Of a stretch of 64,000 nt of DNA, positions 1 to 13,100 are shown piece after piece. The notes under the pieces are model-generated. The model did no database searches and was not told the DNA's origin. It saw only the letters and a program-made list of their open reading frames with translations. The first letter of the stretch is position 1, and each line of letters begins with the position of its first letter. The DNA is from Lycium barbarum. Lineage: Eukaryota > Streptophyta > Magnoliopsida > Solanales > Solanaceae. The position numbers and the translations under genes were made by a program. The stretch lies in contig NC_083342.1 of NCBI RefSeq assembly GCF_019175385.1, forward strand, positions 121,458,376 to 121,522,375. Reading direction: 5' to 3'.

Positions 1-384
1 TTTTTATTTTATTTCTAGCAATTATTTTTGTCACGAAAAAAGATGTTTTTCGTATTGTTTATATTTCTGGTATAAAATAGCTTTCTATTTCTATTTTATA
101 GAGATAAGTGCTTGAAACTAAACCATTTGAAATCACAAGTTATTTCAAATTGTGTATATCCGAAACCTCACGATGATGGTGGCATCAGGCAATTAGAAAA
201 TTGAATTGCGGGCATCATTAAGAAGTTTAAGATGAATTCAAAGTTTTTGCTGTTCAACTTCTTTCATGTTATTACAATGTTATGTTGGTATATTATCTTA
301 ATCTGTTAGCACTATTTAAGATGATCAAAACTTAAAGCCAAAATTGTTACAATAATCTCTCTCCACTCTTTTTTCTTTTGAAAC
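1..384. other. Non-coding AT-rich DNA, probably Helitron interior
   Basis: No ORF of note is present. The stretch runs directly into a Helitron 3' terminus, so it is probably the inner part of that element, whose 5' end lies outside the window or is not recognisable. Confidence 0.4.
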
Positions 385-419
385 GACCGCGCATCGCGCG
401 GGTACATTACATATACTAG
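385..419 (+). mobile_element. Helitron 3' terminus
   Basis: A GC-rich hairpin (CCGCGC-ATC-GCGCGG, 387-401) is followed 14 bases later by CTAG (416-419) and then a host T. A 3' hairpin plus CTRR, with insertion before a T, is the hallmark of Helitron rolling-circle transposons. Similar ends occur at 25211 (reverse strand), 40759 and 56940. The 5' end is not identified. Confidence 0.6.
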
Positions 420-841
420 TTTTCTTAAGGAGTACAAATGACTAAGTCAAATCTCTTTTTGAACTCGAGGGAGTACCAGTATTCTAAATTAAATGCATGC
501 TTGAAGATTTTTGTCAGTATGAATGTTAATTTGAGAAATATTTCAAATAAATAAAGATTTTTACTTAGAAATTTTAGATTTCATTTTTTTTTTCTCAAGT
601 GAAGTTCATGAGTAAATATAACGGCTAAATATTCTTTTTTCAAAATGAGGTTTTCAACTTCAACAAAAAATATCCATTGTCATCTTGAATCTTGAAGATT
701 TGTGAGTATAAACCAAATAATTCACTTAAAATATATCTCAAACTAATAACTCATATATTTTACTTGAAATTTAATATTTGCAAATAGTCATGGCCAAACT
801 ATCCGTCGACGGTATAAATAATTGTGTCAAAAGATAGTTGA
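420..841. other. Intergenic, nothing recognised
   Basis: AT-rich sequence between a Helitron end and a MULE-type element. I see no gene, RNA or repeat in it. Confidence 0.5.
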
Positions 842-851
842 ACATAGAGAA

Positions 852-2159
852 GAGAAAAGGCCTACAATAGTACATTATCTTTGGGCTTTGACTCAAAATC
901 ATCCGTGTTCTTTTACTTGGAGCACTGATAGAACACAATGTTTACTAAAGTGGAGCACTTTTAGTCACAAGCCAAAGATTCCGTTAAGTTTTAACAGACA
1001 AATCACCTAAGCAGCAAAGGGATGAAACTCATTCTCCTTGGGAACACGTACATTACCTGTATATTCTTTTCCTTATTGTATTAGCAATAAAATTTCTTCC
1101 TGAGATAATGGATCAGGATTTTCAACTAACTGAACCATGCTCCACATCGAATGCGGTGGACTAGTAGTATTCATTCCCGCGTCATTCATGTTGATGAGCT
1201 CTTGAGACGTAGTCAAGAAAGTAGGTTTCTTCTATACCCTAATTAGTTGATTCCAAGCCAATACTCATGCATGCTTGTTTCTACCGTCAAAGAATAACCA
1301 GTCCAACGAAAGATCTGTTTCCCTTAGCTAGCAAAGATTCTGTTTTAAAACCAGTCTTTTCTTTAGCGTTGGACTTTCAAGTAATTAAAACCTTTTTAGC
1401 CGTATTGCAAATTCAACTTATCAACAAAGGTTTAAATCATTAATTACTCTCAAGTGTTGGGATTAAAATAATTAGGGCGTCATGCGGAAGCTTAACAATT
1501 GCAAATCTTGAATGACGATAAATCAGACAACAACAAAAATATACTAAAAAGACATAATATTATAAAACGTGTTATTCTAATATTGTTTGGCCGATTGACC
1601 TACATATGAGAAAACTAATAAAAAGCATAAAAATTGTTGAGAGAAAATCTCTCCCTAAATAAGACTCCTTTAGAGACTACATTCTGGATGTTATTGTGTT
1701 CTGATTGAGAAGAACAAATCTTCTGTTTATAAAAGTCTAAATCTTCTCATACAAGAAAAGGAATAAATATGGTAGAATCATTTTCCCCAAAGAAAACCTT
1801 TTCTACCAAGAAATCTCTTTTGAATTAAAACACAATTATGGTAAAAATCAAATAAGGTAGGAAATTCAAGGCAAACTCTAACATCAAGAAATCTTTTTTC
1901 TCTTTCTTTTTCTTTGGTAAATTAGGATTGGTGACCAGTGTTTTGTGGAGATGAACGCTAGGTTTTGTTGGAAAAATATCTCACGTGATGAGCACTTGTC
2001 TCCATTTTCATCTCTGTTTAATTTTAACGGGATTTTTGGAGTGTAACTAAAAGTGCACCACTTTAGTAAACATTGTGTACTATTAGTGTTCCAAGTAAAA
2101 GAATATGGATGATTTTGAGTCCGAGCCCAAAGATAATGTACTATTTTAGGCCTTTTCTC
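852..2159. mobile_element. Non-autonomous MULE-type element with long TIRs
   Basis: The ends are inverted repeats of about 170 bp (852-1020 against roughly 1990-2159), each starting GAGAAAAGGCC. The element is flanked by an exact 10-bp duplication, ACATAGAGAA (842-851 and 2160-2169). Long TIRs with a 9-10 bp TSD indicate a Mutator-like element. The interior has no transposase, so it would depend on another copy. Small ORFs over the TIR are not genes. Confidence 0.8.
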
Positions 2160-2509
2160 ACATAGAGAACATCACTTCGATTTTGAATTGAATATATGAA
2201 TGTATTAAATCATAAATTTCATGAAATTAATAGATATTAACATAAAATGATATGAAATGTAAAAAATGTACATAACTTTAACAAGGACCGTAATTAGCTG
2301 TCACGCCATCAATAAGCAAAGTTTAATTACAATTCATCACAGTTAAGAAATGTGTTATTTTTACATTAACTATAACAGTTATGCCAAGATATGACAAAAT
2401 ATCTTGATTCCTAATTAATAATTATGACAAGATATTACAAAATATCTTGATTCCTCATGATATGGTGTAGACAATAAACTACCATTTGCTACAATTACAA
2501 AAGATTATA

Positions 2510-2761
2510 CTCCCTCCATTAATTTTTACCTGTCCAGCATGTTAAAAATAGATTTTCACTTTTACTTTTCAACTTTAGCATATCAAGAGAAGACAATTTT
2601 TTTTTCTTGTTTTAATCATAGTATTAATTACACAGTTCAAATCAATCTTTCAAATTCATTAAAAATATACATCAATTAATGGATATCATGGTAAATTAAG
2701 CTATTACTTCTTAAGGGGTGTACAAAGTTCAGAATGGGCAAGTAAAAGTGAACGGAGGGAG
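2510..2761. mobile_element. Stowaway-like MITE
   Basis: This 252-bp element has inverted ends (CTCCCTCCATT on the left, complement CTCCCTCCGTT on the right) and is flanked by TA on both sides. It belongs to the Tc1/Mariner Stowaway type and has no coding capacity. Confidence 0.8.
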
Positions 2762-4890
2762 TAGTTAATCAAAGAGATATACTATGACACTTTATTGAAA
2801 TTTATGTTTTGTTAAAATTACATTATGTCCATTACAAATCACCACGTCTTTAAAAATAACGTGTCTTTCCTATTAAAACTAAATACATTAAAAGAAATGA
2901 CACAAGTGACCAAAAGAAAAGAGAGAAAAAAAATAAAGACGAAATTAGTTTTTTTAGAATAATATCGAACTCAACGCGTGTATTTTCTTTTATTCATTCA
3001 GATATCTTTCATCTCAAATGTAAATTTGTAAAAATGTGAGGAAGCTGTATAAAGGGAGTTCGCCCATCAAGACTCAAGTAGTGCACAAGTTTCACTTCTT
3101 ATGACACTAATTGTCATTAAAAATGTAATAATCTTTTATTTTGTGACCCCTGAGAAAAGTAAAAGAAATAAATTTTCTTGGTTTATTTGAATTAATTCTT
3201 TTTAAAAGTAAGCAGTCAATATTATAAATCAACAAAAACACACGCCATTCCACAGGAGGATAGAGATTAGAGAGTAACCATTCAACCACTAATAAGACGT
3301 TGCTGTTACGCCAAGGAGACATAAAAGGTGAAGCAATCACATGCCAAAATGATGAGCCCTTTGGCTTACTTCTAGGATTCATTTTTCTTATTGATATAAT
3401 ACTTGCTGCTTATCGCAGAGATTTTATTTTAAGAATATGCTTCCCAGATCCCATTCCTTTTGGTGCAATTATCAAACCCTACAAGAATAGTTACATTCGG
3501 ACATATTTCGTTTCCATGCCAGTAAGTCCAAATCTTAGAATCTTGGAGTACGTTGATTAAATTCAAAAGAAAAAGATAAATACTAATAATTCATATAACC
3601 GATCCAATTAATTTGAAATTGAAAACATAATTGTTGTTGTAGATGATGCAAAAGCTTAAGTTTACAACAGTTGGGATCAAAATAATAACATATCAACCAC
3701 AAACGCAAATTCAGGATTTCAAGAGGATGAGTTCACCATTACTTTTAAGATAAGATATAAAATTTTATGGTGACATTAACTTGGCGAGCAAAAGATAATT
3801 AATTACATTTTTTTAATGTAGTAAGTTGTTTTATAATCACACCTTTCCAAATTTATAATAAATAGAGGAATTACTCCCCTTTTGCATTTAAAATTATCCA
3901 AAAATGTTCATTACTGAGCTCAAAATTTGGTGCAAATATGATCCGAGAGGCCCAAAACTTCACGGCCGCAGTGCAAATGGTACTTCCTGTTCGAAATAAA
4001 ATGATAACTCCAACCTAAAAAAGAAAATAATAAATTAAAACTCATAAACCTCAAAATTCAAAAACTCATAATAACCAAAACCCATAAATTCCAAAACTCA
4101 AAAGAACCAAGAAGCTCTCAAAAGTCAAAATCCATGACCCCCAAAATTCAGAAATTCAAAAGAACCAACAAAATTCAAAAATCACTAAAAAGACCAAAAG
4201 GGTGTTCGAAATTCTAATTTAAAACTTGCCGGACACCTCGTTGTTCTGGAGTTTTTTATTTTGGGATTAGAGAATAATACTATAATAGAGAATAGATATG
4301 GGGATGGAGAAAACTCAAAGTGTTCCAACTTCCAAGCTATTAGCTATGAGAACAAGAGCTTTTGATTTGGAATAAAGAATGGAGAATAATGCACTTTGCT
4401 TGCCTGATGGATTTTTGGTTCATTGGTTTTACTGTTTCGGTTGTTTGAGCTTATGCTTCGTTTAAGTATGAGACTTGGGTATTAGAAATAAAGAAAAAAA
4501 AAAGTAATTAGATGTTATATAAAAATGGAAAGTTAAAGGCTGCTTTAGAAATAAAACAAAAATGTGTAGGGTCGGGTTTGATCCCCCAACCTTGAGGAAT
4601 TAAACACTGCCCCTGATTTGACCATGTATTCCTTTAGTTAATAATAGATATATTTTTAGAATTATACACATAATATATCGAGTTTGGTCGAGTGACCATT
4701 GGTTCACGTGACCCAAGTTTTGTACATAAATCCACCTATGATCATCCAGAGCTAACAGAGAAAACTTTAAACGACTAAATCAAACAATAAATAAAAGTAC
4801 ATTAAAAGAGGCATAAAACTTTAATATAGTTTGAATAATTGACCTACACATGATAAAATTAATGTAAGATGTAGTTGTCACATTTTAAAG
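2762..4890. other. Intergenic, low-complexity and unassigned sequence
   Basis: No gene is recognised. At about 4010-4200 there is an A/C-rich stretch built on variations of 'caaaactcat'. At 4570-4700 there are short motifs typical of plant repeats. Short ORFs at 3107-3560 overlap on opposite strands, and I recognise no domain in them. Confidence 0.45.
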
Positions 4891-6088
4891 TTGATTGTTA
4901 AAGATGGTCTTGAGTGTTTTGAAGATTCTATTCAAAAAGTTAGAAATGCGGTTGTGTTTCTTTTTTGTAATGCTAATAGGGCAAAATTAAGAGATTTTAA
5001 GAATTATTGTGTGGAAAATGGCCGTAGACTTAAGAAAATTCAAGTAGAAGTTGACACTAGGTGGAACTACACTTACATTATGTTACAACAGACATATGAT
5101 TATAGGATTCCCATACAACAAGTTCACAACCATTTTAATACGGATAGTGATGATTGGTTAAATATTACCAATTGGGAAGATGTTAAGGAATGTGTTGAAC
5201 TTTTACAATTTTTTTATAATGCAACTCTTGCTTTTTCTAGACAATTCTATCCCACGGTAACCGGAATTTTAGCCTACTTAGCGGAAATAGCTGTTTTACA
5301 AGAGTATAAAAATAAATCCGGTTATCAAGCGACTATTTTTAATATGATATCAAAATTTAAGAAGTATTTTTTCCCCATCCCAACTTTATTTATATTGGAT
5401 TCTCTTTTAAATCCTTGTTTAAAAATGTCTTATACTATTGGTTAATCAAATTTATACCTTTTTAGAAATTGAAGAGGAAGTTGAACCATCTTTAACTGAT
5501 GCCGAGCTCGCAATTGATGCCGAGTTTAGAAAAATATTTAGTCATTATTCTAATTTGGAAGAAAATGCTACACCCGTTGCTCCACGCCCTACTACTTCTC
5601 AAAGTAGCAAAAAGGGCTTGTCGGGTTTGTCGCATTTAAAAGTTTTACATTTACATCCAACTCCTTTTCATAATGCAAACTTTGATGAATATCACTTTTA
5701 TTTGATGCAGCCAAATGTGGATATCAACCAACTAGATGATTTGGACGTCTTAGTATGGTGGAAGAAATATAAGGCGAGTCATTCGTTACTTTCAAAAATG
5801 GCTCGAGATATCCTTACGATTCAAATATCAACCGTGGCTTCGGATAGTGCATTTAGCCAAGGAAGATAACAAATTGGAGACCATAGACACTCATTATCCG
5901 GATTTAGCTTGCAAGTACTAGTGTGCATTCACGATTGGATTAGATCGGAGCAACGCAATCAAAACTTAGAAGCGGTGGAAGGTGAAGAGGAAGAGATTGA
6001 AGATTTGATAGCAAGTGGAGTGGACCAAATGGAAGACTTTGAAGATATCTCCATGACTGAATATGATATGGTGATATTAGCCAAATGA
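4891..6088 (+). pseudogene. hAT transposase fragment, frameshifted
   Basis: This is the C-terminal half of a hAT (Ac/RICESLEEPER-type) transposase. It contains the conserved D-x-R-W-N motif and, near 5745-5865, the C-terminal dimerisation segment (LVWWKKYK, then LLSKMARDIL and SDSAFSQGR). The reading frame shifts near 5440 and there is an in-frame TAA at 5867, after which the same frame continues to TGA at 6086-6088. The BED zinc finger and the start of the catalytic domain are missing, so the copy is 5'-truncated and dead. It lies on the same strand as the hAT 3' end found downstream. Confidence 0.8.
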
Positions 6089-6638
6089 TTGACACTTTTT
6101 TATTTTATTATTCTACTATTTCTTTGCATGTATTATTTGCAAGTTAAAAAAAACTACAACTTGCAAATAAATGTTATCCATGAATGAATAAAATATATGG
6201 CTCATTGAACTTTCTTCTATTTACTTGTGTTCATATTTTTACTTATATTAAGTTAGGAATATACCTAAAATATACTAAGAATATACTTATAATATACATC
6301 TACTTAAATTAAAAACTAGAAAGTTATACACTTGAAAAATAATTAAAATATACTAAGAATATACTTAATTTATAAAATAGGAATTTATAAACTTAGAAAA
6401 AACTTAAGTTATTATACATATAACTTAAATATATATAAGTATATATAGTATACATATAACTTAAACATATATATATATATATATAAGTATATTCTTAGTA
6501 TATTTTAGGTATGTGTAGTATAACTCAAGCATATAACTTAATATATATATACGTATATGCTGTTAGTTAGTAAATATATAAACTTTACTTATAAACTTAT
6601 ATAACATATATAAATATACCTACAATATACTAATAAGT

Positions 6639-6643
<5 letters not shown>

Positions 6644-6701
<58 letters not shown>
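6644..6701. repeat. (AT)n microsatellite
   Basis: About 58 bp of uninterrupted AT dinucleotides lie in the AT-rich 3' part of the hAT element. Confidence 0.95.
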
Positions 6702-6702
<1 letters not shown>

Positions 6703-6744
6703 TATACTATACAAAAAATAAAAAAAAGGGATTTCTAATGTTTT

Positions 6745-6887
6745 GGACCTGTCCGGTTCTGATTTTCATGTTTGGAATTGGTAAACCGGAACCGGTGACC
6801 GGTTCCGATTTTTAGACTGAAAACCGACCGCTACCGGTTACCGGTCCGGTTCCGGTTGAACCGGTTAACAGGGTTAGTGAGCCCCTA
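6745..6887 (+). mobile_element. hAT 3' terminal region
   Basis: A cluster of subterminal CCGGTTCCGGTT / AACCGGTT motifs ends at GCCCCTA (complement TAGGGGC). This is the usual form of plant hAT ends with transposase-binding subterminal repeats. It follows the truncated transposase at 4891-6088 and is probably the same element's 3' end. I could not find the matching 5' TIR. Confidence 0.55.
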
Positions 6888-7121
6888 AGTTAAAGAATGG
6901 CAATATAAGACAAATCACAAACCTTTAGGACATTTTTGACTATTTTCTAATTTATTTTGTGCTGCAAAGTACCACTGGTATTTTCACAAACTAAAGTGCA
7001 CATTTGTGAAAAAAAACTTCGGGAAAAATATAGGGTGGTCTTTTCCCTCTCTTCCTATATATCGTGTGCCAATTCCTTGCCTTTTTTCTATCGGTTAAAG
7101 ATTTGTTGTTCCTTTTCAGAT
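6888..7121 (+). promoter_or_regulatory. Short promoter / 5' UTR of the MISATO gene
   Basis: Only about 230 bp separate the hAT end from the MISATO start codon. A TATA-like CCTATATATC lies at about 7054-7063, roughly 60 bp before the ATG, which would imply a short leader. No cDNA evidence is available, so the start site is inferred. Confidence 0.3.
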
Positions 7122-10100
7122 ATGAGAGAAATCGTAACAATTCAAGTGGGGAATTATGCCAACTTTATTGGCTCTCACTTCTGGAACTTCCAGGTATACC
7201 CCTTTTACTGCTAAGCCTCTAATTCAAGAAGCAACTCACTTCTGTTTAGCTGTTATGGTTACTTAAATTTGTAGGTTTATCGAATGCCCATTTTCTTGTT
7301 TTAAACAGACACCAAGTTCAAGATAGTCCTATCTTGCACTTTTTTTTTTTTTGAACTTTCAGCAGCACCCCTGCTTGTTATGAAACTGTCATGTAGTAGT
7401 TCATTTAATTCTCTGATAAATTTGGCAATTTGTGTTGAAATCTTTTTGTTTGTGAGACGGAGGGTAATCTGGGAAAAGGGGTTTTGAGGGGTTTAGAATG
7501 TTACTTCACCAAGGTAGTAGATTCCTTAAAGGTTCCGTTTTTGCAATTTTCAGATGAGTTATTTCATACAAAATTTATTGTTTCTCCTTACCATGATGAA
7601 TTCAATGGCTGATAGGAGCTTTACGATTTTAAGATGAGTTGTTTCAAAATTTTAGAATGTTGCGAGGGCTGCTATGATCTTTTGCACCCCTAAACTTGCT
7701 GCTGGTTGCGGGCTTTTTGGTTTTTGTAATTATTTTCTCTTCCATGTAATATTTTGGTCTAGCTACAACTATGGGCCATTACAGAAAGAATAATGTGGGA
7801 CCTAATTGAAATTACTAGTTCACAATCTAATAGACCCGAAAAAGAAAGAAAAGAACAAAATGAAACAAAAATTTCAAGGGATTGTATGATAGTTTTTTTT
7901 CCTTGTGATCATTGTTTGTGATATTAAATTACAAAATCATTAAGTCAGACACCTGGTTTCAGTAGTTTGTGTCTTTGTGAAGCACCATATTAATTGCTTA
8001 ACAAAGGATATGGATTTTGATTATACCTCCATCCGCGGAGTTTGAGTTAAAGTGGATGCTCTCTTATCTTTCAGGTTGCTGTTTTTGTTAATCTTTTCAT
8101 CTCCTTTCCCCCCTCACTCTCTTTTCTTGAATAAGTTCCCACTGGACTAGTTGAATATGTTCCTAATACTTGGTTGTAATTCAGGATAATAGGCTGCAAG
8201 TTGGTGAAATACTACTGATTCTACTGACTAATATCTCTTACTTAATATTGGACTTTTGAAGGATGAATTACTTGGATTGGCTGAAAGCCCTGAAAGTGAT
8301 CAAGTATTCAAAAATCACAGTCTTGATATGGATGTGTTGTATCGTACTGGTGAAACTCAGCAAGTGAGTTATCTGATCATAAACTCTAAAGTGGATTTTG
8401 TCTTTGCTATATAGCTATATTATATCTTAGAGTTGCTCTCACACATTTTTGGCATGTAGGGCCTCCTTACATACACCCCTCGAATGGTCTCAGTAAACTT
8501 TCAAGGTATATTATGTTGGCACAAAGATCTGTTTTTCTTAAGCACCATGATTTGGGGTTTATTTTATAGTGTTGTCTTGGAACTATATTAATCTACTCGA
8601 TAGTGCCTATTGTTCCAGTTGAGAATCAGAGTATGTTGGGCCTCAAGCTAGTTTCAGTATACAGATCTCTTAGGAAGTTGTACCTTCATATCTTCTACAC
8701 AAGAATATTTAGCAGTTAGCTTGTATGCATATTATATAGAAGTTAACTTATAGGTTGGTGAACTCGATCTGTTTTCTTATTTTTTGTTTTTACACTTTTG
8801 CCGCAGACTTACACCTTAGGTAGCTTAATTATTATGTTCTTAATTGTTGAAATGGGCAGCTTATGCTTGAAGAGTTGGTCAAGCCAGAAAATGCATTGCT
8901 TGTATTTTTCTGCTATACCATGTATACAATATTCAAATTATTATTGCATTCATCTGTTGACCAACGGAACCCGTTCTCCGTGAATAGATATGCACAATAT
9001 GTCATCTCATGAATTGAACAACTACAAGGCCCTATCACATTCTTACCTAATTTATGGATCGTTCTGCTGTCAACCATTTGTGAAACCGACAAGCAGAGGA
9101 AGAAAACGATATATTTTCATATTATGCTCGAGAATATATAGGTCCTCAATCAGTTAGTTGATCTGACGGATGGTCTTTTGCACATTTGTGACATGATAGG
9201 GTCCCTTGGATCTGTGAGTTCACGTGGATCATTGTACAATCAAATCCCTGCCAATAGCTTGGATGTTATGACATGGTGAGACTCTAAATCTCTATGTCGT
9301 TTGATCCGTTACTCTGTGTTTAATAATATGCCACAAAGTGAGTAAGGAGTAACATGTTGTCCCGCTCACCCTATTCTCCCTGTCTAAACATAGAAAAAGA
9401 AAAAGAAAGGAGAAGAAATAGGTCAATAGAAAGATAGATGCAACACAACCAAGGGGTCTAGACTTGCAGCTGTTTTGTTACATCTCTTTCCTTAATAAGT
9501 GCGCCTATTGATTCACACATTTTTTTTTTGAATAAGATTGATTCACACATTCTTACTGCTTGCTGATATTGCTTTGGAAACGATTGTTACGACAATTAAA
9601 GTGTAATTGCATGTAACTGTTTAACAATTCTGCTTTTGATTACTACCTTGAAATATATCATTCCTGGAGTTTAAGTGTAATTCATGGAATTTGCTTATGC
9701 CTTCAATGATCCTGATCATTGCAGAAGTTTAATTTGGTAATTACTTTTAAGATACTGCTCATGTTAGGCAAACCTTTAAGTCTAATATGTATTCACCAGT
9801 CCAGTTCGGTGATAAATCATAGCAACAGTCTACTTATGATTCTGAAGGCCAAATGCCCTTTTCTACAAGCAACCACATTCATCTATCAAGTAATTCCAAC
9901 TATCTATACATACGAGAATTTTCTATTCTCCGTATATCGGGGCTTCCCCACATTGATAAACTTATTACTTTATCTATATATGAAAAGAAAGAATATCTCT
10001 TTGCAAGAAATGTACGAGTAAAATAAAAAATGTTCTTTGAAGACTCTTTACATCCATCTCATTTTTCTGGAACAATCTTTAATCTCCAACGCGTGATTGC

Positions 10101-13100
10101 CTCTTTTGTTGTCCTTAGTATCACCCGTGCTATGTTGAACAACAAGAATACAATGTGCTAAATCTCGCGGCGATTCTGCAATGAAGCAGGATGGTCCGTG
10201 TCCTCTCCTGTGTTCCTTTTGCAGGAAGCACCAAGCATTCGTCGCCTTTTCTGCAACTTTTTTGCTGATAATAATGCATTCCGCTCTGCAGATCGAGTGA
10301 AAATTGATTCTGATTAGTTATGCTGAACAGCTCACTGGGATTTTTGGTGACCATTCCAGTTTGTTTCTCTTACAGTTTCAACAGACAAGTTTGAGCTTTA
10401 GAGAATATTCTTATTAATTATTTAATGCCTTGCAATTAGCAGTTAATTCCTGGAATGCTGTGTTTTCTTGAAAAAAAATTGATAAGCGCCGTTTTGCTCA
10501 GAGAATTAGTCAGATAGTTTATTTAATCGTCTAAGATCGAGCTAGAGGTGAGAGTGGAGTGGGAATTACTTGAAAGCTCCTTTTGTTATTGAAGTGGTTG
10601 TGAATCAAAGAGTTGAGAGGAGGTAAACAGATTGGTTTAGAATGTTTATATGTAGGCCTGTTTCATACAGAATAGGTTGAAATTGAAAAGTCTAGAAAGA
10701 TAGCTTGCACCCTATGAGTCACATGCTTTTATCTTTAAGTGGACAACTCTTTCATGACATGACAAAGTGATAAATTGGCAGCCAAGTTGTTGAAACTAGG
10801 GGTGAGATTACAGAAATTATTTGGAATGATTACAGTTGAAGCATTACAAAAATTAGATCCTAGATAACGATGGGAGACCCTCATGGCTACAACATAAGAA
10901 GGATATTTTAATAAGTTCCTAGATCAACAACAACAACGACAATGCCCTAATCCTTGGTCATTCGTCTTCTTAGATACTGTCTGAAGACCCTCATGGCTTC
11001 AATATGAGAAGGATATTTCAATAAGTTCCTAGATCAACAACAATGACGCGTCTTCTCCTCCGCCTCCTCCTCCTCCTCCTCCTCCTCCTCATCTGGGAGA
11101 TGCAAAATCAGTATAAAAAATGCCCCTTTATCAAAAAACCAATAAGATCCAACAGGACATTTACATATCCTACATTACTTGTGATGTTGGAGGAATATTT
11201 CAAGGGGGGGAGGTTTGCTTTACTAATATCATATACATAAGTTTGAGTGGAACTATATGAATGAACATCTGCAGACAAAATATGCAGGAAGGGTAGAGTC
11301 ACAACTCAAACATCTGAACCTTTTAAAAGGAATCTCTTCTTGCAAAGCTTAAGCGAGGAAGAACAGGAGAGCATGGGCAAAGCTAATGGTTTAGACAATG
11401 TGAACAACAATTCTCGGGCAGAAATTCAAGATAAGGATATCGTTGAATGTTTGGAAAGTGATGTTCAATATTGGACAGATTTTTCAAAAGTGCACTATCA
11501 TCCACAGAGTTTGTATGAAGTAAGTGGATTATGGGCAGATATTCAGGATTTTGATAACTATGGACTCGGGAAGGAGGCATATTGTGGGCATCAACATGGT
11601 GAAGAAATAGATGACAGACTTCGCTTTTTCATTGAAGAATGTGATCATATTCAGGTACTCGCGATTGAAATCTCTAGACTTCTATTTCATCTGGTTGGCT
11701 TATTGTTGTTCATAAATCCCCTCAGGTTAGTAGGCAGATCACCCACCTAAATTTTGTTCCGTCTAATGATTCTGATTCTTCCCAGTAAGATAATTTTACT
11801 ATTTTCTATACATGTTTGGCAGCATTGCTTTGTCTTATAAGTTTCTTTTTGACGCTGAACTTTGTCCTCACTGAGTATATCAATACAGTTACCTTTAGTC
11901 CCGTTCTCTTTCACGGGACTTCTATTTTTTGATACCATTGAAATCGCCTGCATACCTGCTTTGTGAGAAACTCCGGGAATATGGTCCGCCCCTATACCCT
12001 CCTCCAAACTTAAATACCAGACTTTTTGTCCATGGGGTTTGAAATCGTGATGTGCGACAAGCCCGCATTTCATGTGTTGTGTCCTTATTGTTGAACCAAA
12101 GCCCGGGGGCAGCTTCACGATACTGCCATAATATCTTATCCGTTGTCTGATGGGTTTACTGACTTAATAACCTCATAAGTTCGTCTGGTCTTCAACAGTT
12201 TCGTTATAGCAGTTTGAGTATCAACTCTTTCAGCCTGATACCGGTAATGCGACTTTATGTTCTCCTCCTTGCTTTCTGAGATCTTGAATCTTGTGCTCTT
12301 TGGACTCAACTGGTTTTATCTTCCTTTACTGCCTAATATGTATTTCTGTATAAATGCCTAAACAAAAATCATTTCACCTGCACTTGTGTTCTTTTCCTGT
12401 CGGAAAGAGGAGTTAATTTTTTATTATCTCTTTGACAGGGGATCCAATGCATTGTGGATGACTCTGGAGGGTTTTCTGGTGTATCCGCAATGTTCCTGGA
12501 AAGCATTGCAGATGAGTACCCAAACGTCCCGGTTTTACTATATAATGCACGTAATCCTAGCTTGCACATGGAACCCAAAGGCCGCAAGCAAACTATCTCC
12601 CGTAATCTTCACGATGCAGTCTCATTTTCAAAGCTGTCAGAGCTATGTAAATTGATTATCCCTGTTGGTTTGCCCTCCCTAAGTGGAAGTAAGTACTGCT
12701 ATTCTCTAGTTAACTATGTGAATCCTATGTACTTGAAATGAACTGGGATTCAATAATTGTTGAGCGAAAGCATGGGTGTTAAAACTTGTATATTTAACAG
12801 CAAAAAGTTAGGAAATCATGCGTTTTCTTTTACCAGTTCATTCACTGGATCATAAAACTGATGGGTGTTGTATAGTTGGTAAAGTCTTTCTTCGCATGTA
12901 TGAACTTGTGTCTGGTTTGTCTACTTTTGTCTTTTCTAGTAATTGGTGCAGGTTGTTAACTTCTGTAACTGAATCTTATGACCTCTTACTCTGTATGCTT
13001 CTCATATTTTAATCTCTTATCTGAACATGAGTTCACGTGGCTGATACTTGCATATATTTAACTATCTAGGTAGGGCTTCCCAGTTTCTCAGCATTAAAGA

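Noticed and set aside
1440..1930. Possible LTR retrotransposon end inside the first MULE-type element
   Set aside because: No TG...CA pair, primer-binding site or polypurine tract could be identified.
4531..4538. AGTTAAAG as the left target duplication of the hAT whose right end is at 6887
   Set aside because: The 8-mer matches the right flank, but the sequence after it has no hAT TIR, so the match may be chance.
10130..10354. 74-aa minus-strand ORF
   Set aside because: It lies in MISATO intron 4 and resembles no family I can name.
11747..12118. 123-aa minus-strand ORF
   Set aside because: It lies wholly inside MISATO intron 5, on the opposite strand, with no recognised motif.
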